Positions 24,274 through 32,899 of a stretch of DNA of 64,000 nt are shown piece after piece. The notes under the pieces are model-generated. The model was not told the origin of the DNA, searched no databases, and was given only the letters and a program-made list of their open reading frames with translations. Position 1 is the first letter of the stretch. Each line of letters opens with the position of its first letter. A program made the translations under genes and the position numbers. This DNA is from Phytopseudomonas flavescens (GTDB taxonomy: Bacteria > Pseudomonadota > Gammaproteobacteria > Pseudomonadales > Pseudomonadaceae): NCBI RefSeq assembly GCF_900100535.1, contig NZ_FNDG01000025.1, forward strand, positions 25,300 through 89,299. The letters run 5' to 3'.

Positions 24274-25788
24274 ATGCCATTCGAATGGAGCTACTTCTTC
24301 TCCCTGTTTTCCATGCCGGCCTTCTGGGCGGCCTGCTGGACGGTGGTCAAGCTCAGCGCCATGGCCTGGTTGATCGGCCTGGTGCTCGGCTTTGGCCTGG
24401 CCAGCGCCAAGCAGGCCAGCAGCCGCTGGCTCAGCGTCCCGGCCTCGATCTATGTCTGGTTCTTGCGCAGCGTACCGCTGCTGGTGCTGCTGATCTTCGT
24501 CTACAACCTGCCACAGCTCCTGCCCGCCAGTGGCAAGCTGCTGTCCAATCCCTTCTACGCCGGCCTGATCGCCTTGGTGCTGACCGAGGCGGCGTACATG
24601 GCGGAAATCCACCGCGGTGGCCTGCTCTCCGTGGCCAGGGGCCAGCGCGAGGCGGCCCGCGCCCTGGGCATCGGCCGCCTCGGTACCCAGCGCCTGATCG
24701 TGGTGCCGCAGGCCTTGCGCATCGCCCTGCCGACACTGACCAACGAATACGTCACCATCGTCAAGCTGACCTCCCTGGTCTCGGTGATCTCGTTGACCGA
24801 ACTGCTGCTGGTCGGCCAACGCCTCTATGCCCAGAACTTCCTGGTGCTGGAGACCCTCGGCGCAGTGGCCGTGTACTACGTGCTGATCGTCACGCTGTTC
24901 GGCTGGGGCCTGCAGTACCTCGAACGCCACCTCGACCTGACCCGGCGCAAGCCGGGCACCCTCGGCGACGCCGCCATCGCCGAATTGCGCCGCACCCTGC
25001 CGAACGTGGCCAGCGGCAGTGTGCAGACGAATGCGGCGGGCACGCCGGCAGCGCTGCACCTGAGCAACATCCACAAGCATTACGGCAATCATCACGTGCT
25101 CAAGGGCATCGACCTGAGCGTGCAGCCTGGCGAGGTGATCGCCATCATCGGCCCGTCCGGCTCCGGCAAGACCTCGCTGATCCGCACCGTCAACGGCCTG
25201 GAAAGCATCGACGAAGGCGAGATCGTGCTGTTCGGCGAAGACTTCATCCGGGCCGGCGACCGCGCCGACAACCGTCGCCAGCGCGAAGGCGTGCGGCGCA
25301 TCGGCATGGTGTTCCAGAACTTCAACCTGTTTGCGCACCGCACCATCGTCGACAACGTTCTGCTCGCACCGCGCTACCACCGCGTGGACACCCCCGAAAA
25401 CCTGCGCGCGCAGGCCCTGGCCCTGCTCGACAAGGTCGGCCTGCTGGCCCATGCCGACAAGTACCCGCACCAGCTCTCCGGCGGCCAGCAGCAGCGTGTG
25501 GCCATCGCCCGCGCCCTGGCGATGAAGCCGGACATCATGCTGTTCGACGAGCCCACCTCGGCGCTCGACCCCGAGCTGGTCGGCGACGTGCTGGCGGTGA
25601 TCCGCGACCTGGCCCGCGAAGGCATTACCCTGCTCATCGTCACCCACGAAATGGACTTCGCCCTGTCCATTTCCGACCGCGTGCTGTTCATGGAAAACGG
25701 CCACGTCCAGCTCGACGCCTCACCACAGGAAATCCGCGCGGGCGACCACCAGCGCGTACGCCGCTTCATCGGCCTGGAGAACGCATGA
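24274..25788 (+). CDS. Fused ABC permease-ATPase, amino-acid type
   Basis: A 504-residue fusion of the two transporter subunits that are usually separate. Residues ~1-225 are a HisM/GlnP-type permease with five or so membrane helices and the EAA loop (HRGGLLSVARGQREAARALGIGRLGTQRLIVVPQALRIALP). Residues ~255-504 are an ABC ATPase with Walker A GPSGSGKTS, signature LSGGQQQRVAIARAL, Walker B IMLFDEPTSALDPE and the H-loop VTHEMDF. The ATG at 24274 follows a GGAGA; upstream in-frame sequence is the hairpin region and not coding. It works with the binding protein encoded just upstream. Its end overlaps the aldolase start (ATGA). Confidence 0.88.
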   Translation: MPFEWSYFFSLFSMPAFWAACWTVVKLSAMAWLIGLVLGFGLASAKQASSRWLSVPASIYVWFLRSVPLLVLLIFVYNLPQLLPASGKLLSNPFYAGLIALVLTEAAYMAEIHRGGLLSVARGQREAARALGIGRLGTQRLIVVPQALRIALPTLTNEYVTIVKLTSLVSVISLTELLLVGQRLYAQNFLVLETLGAVAVYYVLIVTLFGWGLQYLERHLDLTRRKPGTLGDAAIAELRRTLPNVASGSVQTNAAGTPAALHLSNIHKHYGNHHVLKGIDLSVQPGEVIAIIGPSGSGKTSLIRTVNGLESIDEGEIVLFGEDFIRAGDRADNRRQREGVRRIGMVFQNFNLFAHRTIVDNVLLAPRYHRVDTPENLRAQALALLDKVGLLAHADKYPHQLSGGQQQRVAIARALAMKPDIMLFDEPTSALDPELVGDVLAVIRDLAREGITLLIVTHEMDFALSISDRVLFMENGHVQLDASPQEIRAGDHQRVRRFIGLENA

Positions 25789-26504
25789 ACGAGATAATCA
25801 CCCTGCGCCGCGATCTCGCCGCCGCCTACCGCCTGGCCGCCCTGTTCGGCTGGGACGACACCCTCTACACCCACTTCTCGGCGCGCCTGCCAGGCGAAGA
25901 GCCGCGCTTCCTGATCAACCCGTTCGGCCTGTTCTTCGAGGAGATCCGCGCCAGTGACCTGATCGTGGTGGACATGCACGGCAAGGTGTTGGAAGGCCGC
26001 GCCGACTACAACGTCGCCGGCTTCACCATCCACAGCGCCGTGCACATGGCCCGCGACGATGCCCACTGCGTGATCCACACCCATACCCTGGCGGGCATGG
26101 CGGTGGCGGCGCAGAACGCCGGCCTGCTGCAACTCAACCAGATCAGCACCGAGTTCCACCAGCGCCTGGGCTACCACGCCTATGAGGGCGTCGCCCTCGA
26201 CCTGGACGAACGCCAGCGCATCCAGGCCTCGCTGGGCGACAACATCGCCCTGCTGCTGCGCCACCACGGCCTGCTCAGCGTCGGTGCCAGTGTCGCCGAC
26301 GCCGTCTACGTCATGTACTACCTGAACCGCGCCTGCGAGATCCAGCTCGCCGCCAACGGCGGTGGCCAGGCTTGCAGCGAGATTCCCGCACATCTGTCCC
26401 AGCATGCCTGCAAGCAACTGCAGGGCGCCGAGTGGCAACGCCAACTGCTCTGGCAAGCCTGGCTACGCAAACTGGATCGGATCGACCCCCGCTACCGGGA
26501 GTAG
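25785..26504 (+). CDS. Class II aldolase/adducin family protein
   Basis: A 239-residue class II aldolase/adducin-domain protein. Zinc ligands of the fuculose-1-phosphate aldolase type are visible as CVIHTHTLAGMAV (two His) and LRHHGLLSVG (third His). The N-terminal part (LYTHFSARLPGEEPRFLINPFGLFFEEI) holds the substrate pocket. It could cleave or decarboxylate a hydroxylated intermediate made by the oxygenase upstream (inference). It starts within the end of the permease-ATPase gene and ends before an intergenic gap containing a short hairpin (26561-26579) and element B. Confidence 0.82.
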   Translation: MNEIITLRRDLAAAYRLAALFGWDDTLYTHFSARLPGEEPRFLINPFGLFFEEIRASDLIVVDMHGKVLEGRADYNVAGFTIHSAVHMARDDAHCVIHTHTLAGMAVAAQNAGLLQLNQISTEFHQRLGYHAYEGVALDLDERQRIQASLGDNIALLLRHHGLLSVGASVADAVYVMYYLNRACEIQLAANGGGQACSEIPAHLSQHACKQLQGAEWQRQLLWQAWLRKLDRIDPRYRE

Positions 26505-26580
26505 CGCGCCGCGGGGCTGCCCGGGCCATACCCAGCGAGGCTCCAAAGCGCCTGCTCGGCACGGCGCGCCCTGCGCCGTA

Positions 26581-26630
26581 AGTTCAAACAATCCTGAACT
26601 AAGTTTTTACCCCTGCCGATTCTTCCCGAC
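26581..26630 (+). promoter_or_regulatory. Conserved element B (dyad AGTTCA-N8-TGAACT), candidate operator/promoter
   Basis: Begins with a perfect dyad AGTTCA-N8-TGAACT (26581-26600), then AACTAAGT, TGCCGATT and TTCCCG blocks, matching element A at 21261-21310. It lies 53-102 bases before the gbuA ATG, so gbuA and the following genes probably have their own promoter under the same control as the first unit. Confidence 0.55.
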
Positions 26631-26682
26631 GCCTGACTGGTCAAGAATCCACCCACAACCAGAACGAGCCTGAGGCCTACCC

Positions 26683-27642
26683 ATGGACAAGACCCTCCAC
26701 CAGCCCCTGGGCGGCAACGAAATGCCCCGCTTTGGCGGCATCGCCACCATGCTGCGCCTGCCCCATGTGCAGGCACCCGCCGAACTGGACAAGCTCGACG
26801 CCGCCTTCGTCGGTATCCCCCTGGACATCGGCACCTCGCTGCGTTCCGGCACCCGCTTCGGGCCCCGCCAGATCCGCAGCGAATCGGTGATGATCCGTCC
26901 CTACAACATGGCCACCGGCGCCGCGCCCTTCGACTCGCTGAACGTGGCCGACATCGGCGACGTGGCGATCAACACCTTCAGCCTGCTCGACGCCGTGCGC
27001 ATCATCGAGGATCACTACGATGGCATCCTCGAACGCGACATCGTGCCATTGACCCTGGGCGGCGACCACACCCTGACCCTGCCGATCCTGCGCGCCATGA
27101 AGAAGAAGTACGGCAAGGTCGGCCTGGTCCACGTCGATGCCCACGCCGACGTCAACGACCACATGTTCGGCGAGAAGATCGCCCACGGCACCACCTTCCG
27201 CCGCGCCCAGGAAGAAGGTCTGCTCGACAGCGAGCGGGTGGTGCAGATCGGCCTGCGTGCCCAGGGCTACACCGCCGACGACTTCGACTGGAGCCGCCGC
27301 CAGGGCTTTCGCGTGGTGCAGGCCGAGGAATGCTGGCACAAGTCGCTGACCCCGCTGATGGAAGAAGTGCGCGCCAAGGTCGACGGCGGCCCGGTGTACC
27401 TGTCCTTCGACATCGACGGCATCGACCCGGCCTGGGCGCCCGGTACCGGCACCCCGGAAGTCGGTGGGCTGACCACCATCCAGGCGCTGGAAATCATCCG
27501 CGGCTGCCAGGGCCTGAACTTGATCGGCTGCGACTTGGTCGAGGTGTCGCCGCCCTACGACACCAGCGGTAATACCGCGCTGCTCGGCGCCAACCTGCTC
27601 TACGAGATGCTTTGCGTGCTGCCCGGCGTGGTGCGCCGATGA
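26683..27642 (+). CDS. gbuA: Ureohydrolase, guanidinobutyrase (GbuA)-like
   Basis: A 319-residue arginase/agmatinase-family enzyme. The binuclear manganese ligands are in LTLGGDHTLTLP, VHVDAHADVND and SFDIDGIDPAWAPGTGTPE. The N-terminus MDKTLHQPLGGNEMPRFGGIATMLRLPH and overall length resemble Pseudomonas guanidinobutyrase, which splits 4-guanidinobutyrate to 4-aminobutyrate and urea. Agmatinase or guanidinopropionase cannot be excluded from sequence alone. The AruI-like decarboxylase and aldehyde dehydrogenase further along supply exactly the steps before guanidinobutyrate, which supports the call. GAGG lies seven bases before the ATG, and element B is upstream. Confidence 0.8.
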   Translation: MDKTLHQPLGGNEMPRFGGIATMLRLPHVQAPAELDKLDAAFVGIPLDIGTSLRSGTRFGPRQIRSESVMIRPYNMATGAAPFDSLNVADIGDVAINTFSLLDAVRIIEDHYDGILERDIVPLTLGGDHTLTLPILRAMKKKYGKVGLVHVDAHADVNDHMFGEKIAHGTTFRRAQEEGLLDSERVVQIGLRAQGYTADDFDWSRRQGFRVVQAEECWHKSLTPLMEEVRAKVDGGPVYLSFDIDGIDPAWAPGTGTPEVGGLTTIQALEIIRGCQGLNLIGCDLVEVSPPYDTSGNTALLGANLLYEMLCVLPGVVRR

Positions 27643-28028
27643 GTCGCGAGGCCGAGGTGCGCGCGGCTGCCGCCGAACTGGTAAGCGCCTTTGCCAGCCA
27701 CGACACGGCGCGTTACTTCGCCTGTTTCAGCGAGGACGCCAGCTTCGTGTTCCACACCCTGGCGCAACCGCTGCTGTCGCGCGACGCCTACCAGGCGCTG
27801 TGGCAGCAGTGGCAGGCCGAGGGCTTCGCGGTGCTCGGCTGTCGCTCCAGCAACGCCCACGTGAGCTTGCAAGGCGAGGTGGCCATCTTCATCCATGACG
27901 TCGCCACGCACCTGCGGGTGGGCGGCGAAGAACTGCACCTCAACGAACGGGAAACCATCCTGTTCCGCCGCCAAGAACAAGGCTGGCTGGCTTGCCACGA
28001 GCACCTGTCAGCCCCAAGCGCCAGTTGA
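27639..28028 (+). CDS. NTF2-like (SnoaL/DUF4440-type) protein
   Basis: A 129-residue small alpha+beta protein of the NTF2-like superfamily. The pattern is an amphipathic helix (EVRAAAAELVSAFASHDTARYFACFSEDASFVFHT), then strands ending in ETILFRRQEQGWLACHEHLSA, typical of the SnoaL/DUF4440 group. The fold is used by many isomerases and hydrolases and also by non-catalytic subunits, so its function is not clear. The ATG overlaps the gbuA stop by four bases (27639-27642), implying coupling with the ureohydrolase. A hairpin GGAGCC/GGCTCC at 28088-28104 follows. Confidence 0.7.
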   Translation: MSREAEVRAAAAELVSAFASHDTARYFACFSEDASFVFHTLAQPLLSRDAYQALWQQWQAEGFAVLGCRSSNAHVSLQGEVAIFIHDVATHLRVGGEELHLNERETILFRRQEQGWLACHEHLSAPSAS

Positions 28029-28220
28029 AAGCCGGCCATCAGCGAGCCACCTGAAGCTCGCCGTGCCGGATACACCCTTGCGGGTTTGGAGCCCTGTCGG
28101 CTCCACGCGGCCCTGCCGCACTGCCAATGCACCGCCACCCGATGACTGTCGGGGGTGAATAACGGGGTCAGCGTGCCTGCGCCGCCCTAATAAAAATCGT
28201 GACAGGCGCTGGAGAAACAC

Positions 28221-29720
28221 ATGAGCCACTCGACGCGTATCGAAACCTTCGGTGTCGAACAGATTCCCGACCACCAACGCGATGCCACCCCCCTTGATCT
28301 GTTCCGTCTGATCTTCGGCGGCGCCAACACCTTCGCCACGGCGGTACTGGGCAGTTTCCCGGTGCTGTTCGGCCTGTCGTTCCAGGCAGGCGCCTGGGCG
28401 ATCGTCCTCGGCGTAGCGGTGGGCGCGCTGATCCTCGCCCCCATGGGTCTGTTCGGCGCGCTGAACGGCACCAACAACGCCGTATCGTCCGGCGCGCACT
28501 TCGGCGTGCACGGGCGCATCGTCGGCTCCTTCCTGTCGCTGCTCACCGCCGTGGCCTTCTTCTCGCTGTCGGTGTGGAGTTCGGGGGATGCCCTGGTCGG
28601 CGGTGCCAGGCGCCTGGTCGGCCTGCCGGAAACCGACCTGACCCTGGGCCTGGCCTACGGCCTGTTCGCGGTGCTGGTCCTGGTGGTATGCCTCTACGGC
28701 TTCCGCTTCATGCTGTGGGTCAACAAGATCGCGGTGTGGGCGTCCAGCCTGCTGTTCCTGCTCGGTCTCTTCGCCTTCGCCGGGCCCTTCGACGCGGACT
28801 ATGCCGGCGCTGTCAGCCTCGAGCAGCCGGGCTTCTGGGCCGCGTTCGTCGGCGCCGCGCTGCTGGCCATGAGCAACCCGGTTTCCTTCGGCGCCTTTCT
28901 CGGCGACTGGTCGCGCTACATTGCGCGGCACACGCCCAAACGGCGCATCATGCTGGCCGTGCTCGCCGCCCAGGCCGGTACCCTGATTCCCTTCCTGTTC
29001 GGCCTGTGCACCGCCACTCTGGTGGCTACCCAGGCGCCGCAGTACATCGAAGCCAACAACTACGTCGGCGGCCTGCTGGCCATCTCGCCGACCTGGTTCT
29101 TCCTGCCGGTGTGCCTGATCGCCGTGATCGGTGGCATGTCCACCGGCACCACGGCGCTGTATGGCACCGGCCTGGACATGTCGAGCCTGTTCCCGCGCCT
29201 GATGAGCCGCGCGGGCGCCACCCTGCTGATCGGCGTGGCAGCCATCGCCTTCATCTTCATCGGCCGCTTCGCCTTCAACCTGGTGCAGAGCGTCTCGACC
29301 TTCGCCGTGCTGATCGTCACCTGCACCAGCCCCTGGATGGTGATCATGATCCTCGGCCTGATCGTGCGGCGCGGCTTCTACCACCCCGATGACCTGCAGG
29401 TGTTCACCCGCGGCGAGCGTGGCGGCCGCTACTGGTTCCAGCATGGCTGGAACTGGCGTGGCCTGGGCGCCTGGATTCCCAGCGCGGCAGTGGGCCTGTG
29501 CTTCGTCAACCTGCCCGGCCAGTTCGTCGGCCCCCTGGGCGAACTGGCGGGCGGCATCGACGTCAGCCTGCCGATCACCCTGGGCATGGCCGCCGTGCTC
29601 TACCTGGCCCTGCTCCAGCTGTTCCCCGAGCCGGCCAGCGTCTATGGCCCCGCCGGCCCGCGCTGGATACGCCTGAAAGGCAACGCCGCGCCCGCCCTCA
29701 ACGATGCCGGGATCGCCTGA
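28221..29720 (+). CDS. NCS1-family (cytosine/purine/allantoin-type) permease
   Basis: A 499-residue inner-membrane transporter with about twelve helices. The N-terminal motif FRLIFGGANTFATAVLGSFPVLFGLSF and helix GALNGTNNAVSSGAHFGVHGRIVGSF are NCS1 features, as is the SNPVSFGAFLGDWSRYIA stretch. Family members carry cytosine, allantoin, hydantoins, thiamine and, in some Pseudomonas, other nitrogen-rich compounds by sodium or proton symport. Its neighbours suggest a guanidino or urea-related substrate (inference). SD GGAGA precedes the ATG. A 192-base gap with a hairpin separates it from the NTF2-like gene. Confidence 0.85.
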   Translation: MSHSTRIETFGVEQIPDHQRDATPLDLFRLIFGGANTFATAVLGSFPVLFGLSFQAGAWAIVLGVAVGALILAPMGLFGALNGTNNAVSSGAHFGVHGRIVGSFLSLLTAVAFFSLSVWSSGDALVGGARRLVGLPETDLTLGLAYGLFAVLVLVVCLYGFRFMLWVNKIAVWASSLLFLLGLFAFAGPFDADYAGAVSLEQPGFWAAFVGAALLAMSNPVSFGAFLGDWSRYIARHTPKRRIMLAVLAAQAGTLIPFLFGLCTATLVATQAPQYIEANNYVGGLLAISPTWFFLPVCLIAVIGGMSTGTTALYGTGLDMSSLFPRLMSRAGATLLIGVAAIAFIFIGRFAFNLVQSVSTFAVLIVTCTSPWMVIMILGLIVRRGFYHPDDLQVFTRGERGGRYWFQHGWNWRGLGAWIPSAAVGLCFVNLPGQFVGPLGELAGGIDVSLPITLGMAAVLYLALLQLFPEPASVYGPAGPRWIRLKGNAAPALNDAGIA

Positions 29721-29793
29721 GCGCGCCCTCGAGCGCTTCGCACACCGGGCGCCAGGCGCCCGGATCACCGCCAAGAAGAACGAGAACGAAACC

Positions 29794-31173
29794 ATGATCC
29801 TGGATATATCCGTAGTCGTCGTTTACGCCGCCGGCATGCTGCTGCTCGGCTGGTACGGCATGCGCCGCGCGCGCAATCAGGAAGATTACCTGGTGGCCGG
29901 GCGCAACCTCGGCCCGGCCTTCTACATGGGCACCATGGCCGCCACGGTACTCGGCGGCGCCGCCACCGTGGGCACCGTGCGCCTGGGTTACGTGCATGGC
30001 ATTTCCGGGTTCTGGCTGTGCGCCGCCCTGGGTGCGGGCATCATCGTGCTCAACCTGTTTCTCGCCAAGCCGCTGCTCAAGCTGCGTATCTTCACCGTCA
30101 CCCAGATCCTCGAGCGCCGCTACACGCCCATGGCGCGGCAGGCCAGTGCGGTGGTGATGCTCGCCTATGCGCTGATGATCGCCGTGGTCTCCACCCTGGC
30201 CAGCGGTACCGTGCTGCAGGTGTTGTTCGACCTGCCCTTCTGGGTCGCCATCCTGCTCGCCGGTGGCGTGGTGGTGATCTACTCGAGCATCGGCGGCATG
30301 TGGTCGCTGACCCTCACCGACATCGTCCAGTTCGTGATCAAGACGGTCGGCCTGATGTTCGTGCTGCTGCCGATCTGCCTGTACCGGGTCGGCGGCTGGG
30401 ACGCACTGGGGGCGAAGCTGCCGGACACCGCCTTCAGCCTGACCACCATCGGCTACGACACCATCCTCACCTACTTCCTGATCTACTTCTTCGGCATCCT
30501 CATCGGCCAGGACATCTGGCAGCGCGTGTTCACCGCGCGCAGCGAGGGCGTGGCCCGGGTGGCCGGCAGCCTGGCCGGCGTGTATTGCGTGATCTACGGC
30601 CTGGTCGGTGCGTTGATCGGCATGTGCGCCAAGGTCCTGCTGCCCGACCTGGCCGACGCCAACAACGCCTTCGCCTCCATCGTGCAAAGCGCTTTGCCCG
30701 ATGGCATTCGCGGCCTGGTGATCGCCGCCGCGCTGGCCGCGATGATGTCCACCGCCAGCGCCGGCCTGCTCGCCGCCTCCACCACGGTGACCGAAGACCT
30801 GCTGCCCAAGCTGCGTGGCGGTCGCTCGTCCAGCCTGGGCATGGCGCGCGCCTTCACCTTTCTCACCGGGCTGCTGGTGCTGGTCATCGCCCTGATCGTC
30901 AACGACGTGATCGGCGCCCTGACCCTGGCCTACAACCTGCTGGTCGGCGGTATCCTGATCCCCATGCTCGGCGCCATCTACTGGAAACGCGCCACCACCA
31001 CCGGTGCCATAGCCAGCATGGCGCTGGGCTGCGGCACGGCACTGGTGTTCATGTTCCGCGATGGCCTGCAAGCCAATACGCCGATCTACTACAGCCTGAG
31101 TATCGGCCTGCTCGCCTTCGTGGTGGGCAGCCTGCTGACCCGGCCTCAGACGCGAGCCACGCGCATCGCCTGA
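29794..31173 (+). CDS. Sodium:solute symporter (SSS family)
   Basis: A 459-residue transporter with ~13 hydrophobic helices. It begins LDISVVVVYAAGMLLLGWYGMRRARNQEDYLVAGRNLGPAFYMGTMAATVLGG, the standard SSSF start with the ED/DYLVAGR motif. Later helices carry IAAALAAMMSTASAGLLAASTTVTED, the conserved sodium-site region. It would import a polar metabolite with sodium. Together with the NCS1 and ABC systems, this gives the cluster three uptake routes. The ATG at 29794 lies 73 bases after the NCS1 stop and has a weak SD; upstream in-frame sequence is not membrane-like. Confidence 0.85.
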   Translation: MILDISVVVVYAAGMLLLGWYGMRRARNQEDYLVAGRNLGPAFYMGTMAATVLGGAATVGTVRLGYVHGISGFWLCAALGAGIIVLNLFLAKPLLKLRIFTVTQILERRYTPMARQASAVVMLAYALMIAVVSTLASGTVLQVLFDLPFWVAILLAGGVVVIYSSIGGMWSLTLTDIVQFVIKTVGLMFVLLPICLYRVGGWDALGAKLPDTAFSLTTIGYDTILTYFLIYFFGILIGQDIWQRVFTARSEGVARVAGSLAGVYCVIYGLVGALIGMCAKVLLPDLADANNAFASIVQSALPDGIRGLVIAAALAAMMSTASAGLLAASTTVTEDLLPKLRGGRSSSLGMARAFTFLTGLLVLVIALIVNDVIGALTLAYNLLVGGILIPMLGAIYWKRATTTGAIASMALGCGTALVFMFRDGLQANTPIYYSLSIGLLAFVVGSLLTRPQTRATRIA

Positions 31174-31248
31174 GGCCTGCCATCGGCTGCATGCCAGCGT
31201 GCCGGCTCGCAGCCGCCGGCACGTCAATATCCAGTAAAAGGAACGGCC

Positions 31249-32850
31249 ATGACCACTTGTGGAGAATTCCTCGTCAAGCAACTGCAGGCCTGGGGCGTCG
31301 ACACCGTGTTCGGCATTCCCGGCGTGCATACCGTCGAGCTCTATCGCGGCCTGCCGGGCAGCGGCATCCGCCACGTCACCCCGCGCCACGAACAGGGTGC
31401 CGGCTTCATGGCCGACGGCTATGCGCGGGTCAGCGGCAAGCCCGGCGTGTGCTTCATCATCACCGGGCCGGGCATGACCAACATCGCCACCGCCATGGGC
31501 CAGGCCTATGCCGACTCCATCCCCATGCTGGTGATCTCCAGCGTCAACGAGCGCGAGCGCCTTGGCCTGGGCAACGGCTATTTGCACGAGCTACCGAACC
31601 AGCGCGCGCTGGTGGCCGGGGTGACCGCGTTCAGCCATACCCTGATGCGTGTCGAAGAGCTGCCCGACGTACTGGCCCATGCCTTCGCGGTGTTCGATGG
31701 CCAGCGCCCGCGACCGGTGCATATCGAATTGCCCCTGGACGTGATCACCGCGCCGGCCGACCAGCTGAGCGTGCAACCGCGGCTGATCGCCCCACGCCCC
31801 GCCCCGCCACCGGCGCTGATCGCGCAGGCTGCACAGCGTTTGCGCCAGGCGCAAAGCCCCCTGCTGCTGATCGGCGGGGGCTGCGTGGCGCAGCCCGAGG
31901 CGGTGCGCCGGCTGGCCGAGGCGCTGGATGCTCCCACCGCACTGACCATCAACGCCAAGGGCCTGCTGCCTGCCGAACACCCGCTGCTGCTGGGCAGCAA
32001 CCAGTCGCTGCCGCCGGTGCGGCAACTGGCGCTGGACGCCGATCTGGTACTGGCCATCGGCACCGAACTGGGCGAGACCGATTACGACGTGGTGTTCGAC
32101 GGTAACTTCCGCCTCGGCGGCGAGCTGATCCGTATCGACATCGACGCCGACCAACTGACCCGCAACCAGCAGCCAACGCTGGCGATTCACAGTGACGCCG
32201 GCCTGGCCATCGAGGCGCTGCTGAGCGAACTGCCGCCACAACGCTGCGCTGGGCAGAGCCCCGGTGCCAGGCGGGCCGGCACGGTTCGCCAGCAACTGGC
32301 CGAGGAATTCAGCAGCTGGGCCCACTATCGCCGCCTGTTCGACTGCATCCTCGAGGTATGGCCAACGGCGCGCTTCGTCGGCGACTCGACGCAAACCGTG
32401 TACAGCGGCAACCACCTGGTCGAACTGGACGGCCCGCGACGCTGGTTCAATGCCTCCACCGGCTACGGCACCCTGGGTTACGGCCTGCCGGCGGCGATTG
32501 GCGCCAGGCTGGCGGAACCGACGCGCCCGGTGATCAGCCTGATGGGCGACGGCGGCATCCAGTTCACCCTGCCGGAGCTGGCCAGCGCCGTGGAGGCGCG
32601 GGTCGGTATCGTCGTGCTGCTGTGGAACAACCAGGGCTATGGCGAGATCAAGCGCTACATGGAACGCCGCGACATCACCCCGCTGGGTGTGGATATCTAC
32701 ACACCGGACTTCCTGACCATCGCCCGCGGCTTCGGTTGCCTGGCCGAGCGCGCCCGCGACCACGCGCACCTGCAAGCCCTGCTGCGCGAGGCACCGGATG
32801 ACCGCCCGCTGCTCATCGAACTCGCCGAAGCACCGCCTTTCGCCCCCTGA
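31249..32850 (+). CDS. aruI: Thiamine-diphosphate decarboxylase, 2-ketoarginine decarboxylase (AruI)-like
   Basis: A 533-residue ThDP enzyme with three domains: Pyr (~1-165, with FGIPGVHTVELYR and catalytic Glu in TPRHEQGAGFMADGYAR), a central domain (~190-320) and PP (~370-525). The ThDP-magnesium motif is GDGGIQFTLPEL with WNNQGYGEIK about 24 residues on. It resembles 5-guanidino-2-oxopentanoate decarboxylase (AruI), which turns 2-ketoarginine into 4-guanidinobutyraldehyde in the arginine transaminase pathway. Acetolactate synthase-like activity is the general alternative, but the aldehyde dehydrogenase next door and gbuA upstream support AruI. SD AAAGG precedes the ATG. Confidence 0.8.
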   Translation: MTTCGEFLVKQLQAWGVDTVFGIPGVHTVELYRGLPGSGIRHVTPRHEQGAGFMADGYARVSGKPGVCFIITGPGMTNIATAMGQAYADSIPMLVISSVNERERLGLGNGYLHELPNQRALVAGVTAFSHTLMRVEELPDVLAHAFAVFDGQRPRPVHIELPLDVITAPADQLSVQPRLIAPRPAPPPALIAQAAQRLRQAQSPLLLIGGGCVAQPEAVRRLAEALDAPTALTINAKGLLPAEHPLLLGSNQSLPPVRQLALDADLVLAIGTELGETDYDVVFDGNFRLGGELIRIDIDADQLTRNQQPTLAIHSDAGLAIEALLSELPPQRCAGQSPGARRAGTVRQQLAEEFSSWAHYRRLFDCILEVWPTARFVGDSTQTVYSGNHLVELDGPRRWFNASTGYGTLGYGLPAAIGARLAEPTRPVISLMGDGGIQFTLPELASAVEARVGIVVLLWNNQGYGEIKRYMERRDITPLGVDIYTPDFLTIARGFGCLAERARDHAHLQALLREAPDDRPLLIELAEAPPFAP

Positions 32851-32899
32851 ATCACTCGACCTTCCCACCGCGCTCAGGCGCGGCTACCGGAGCATGATC

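Noticed and set aside
28008..31587. Large minus-strand frames opposite the NCS1 and SSS transporters
   Set aside because: His/Gln/Gly-rich antisense translations of membrane proteins, without motifs.
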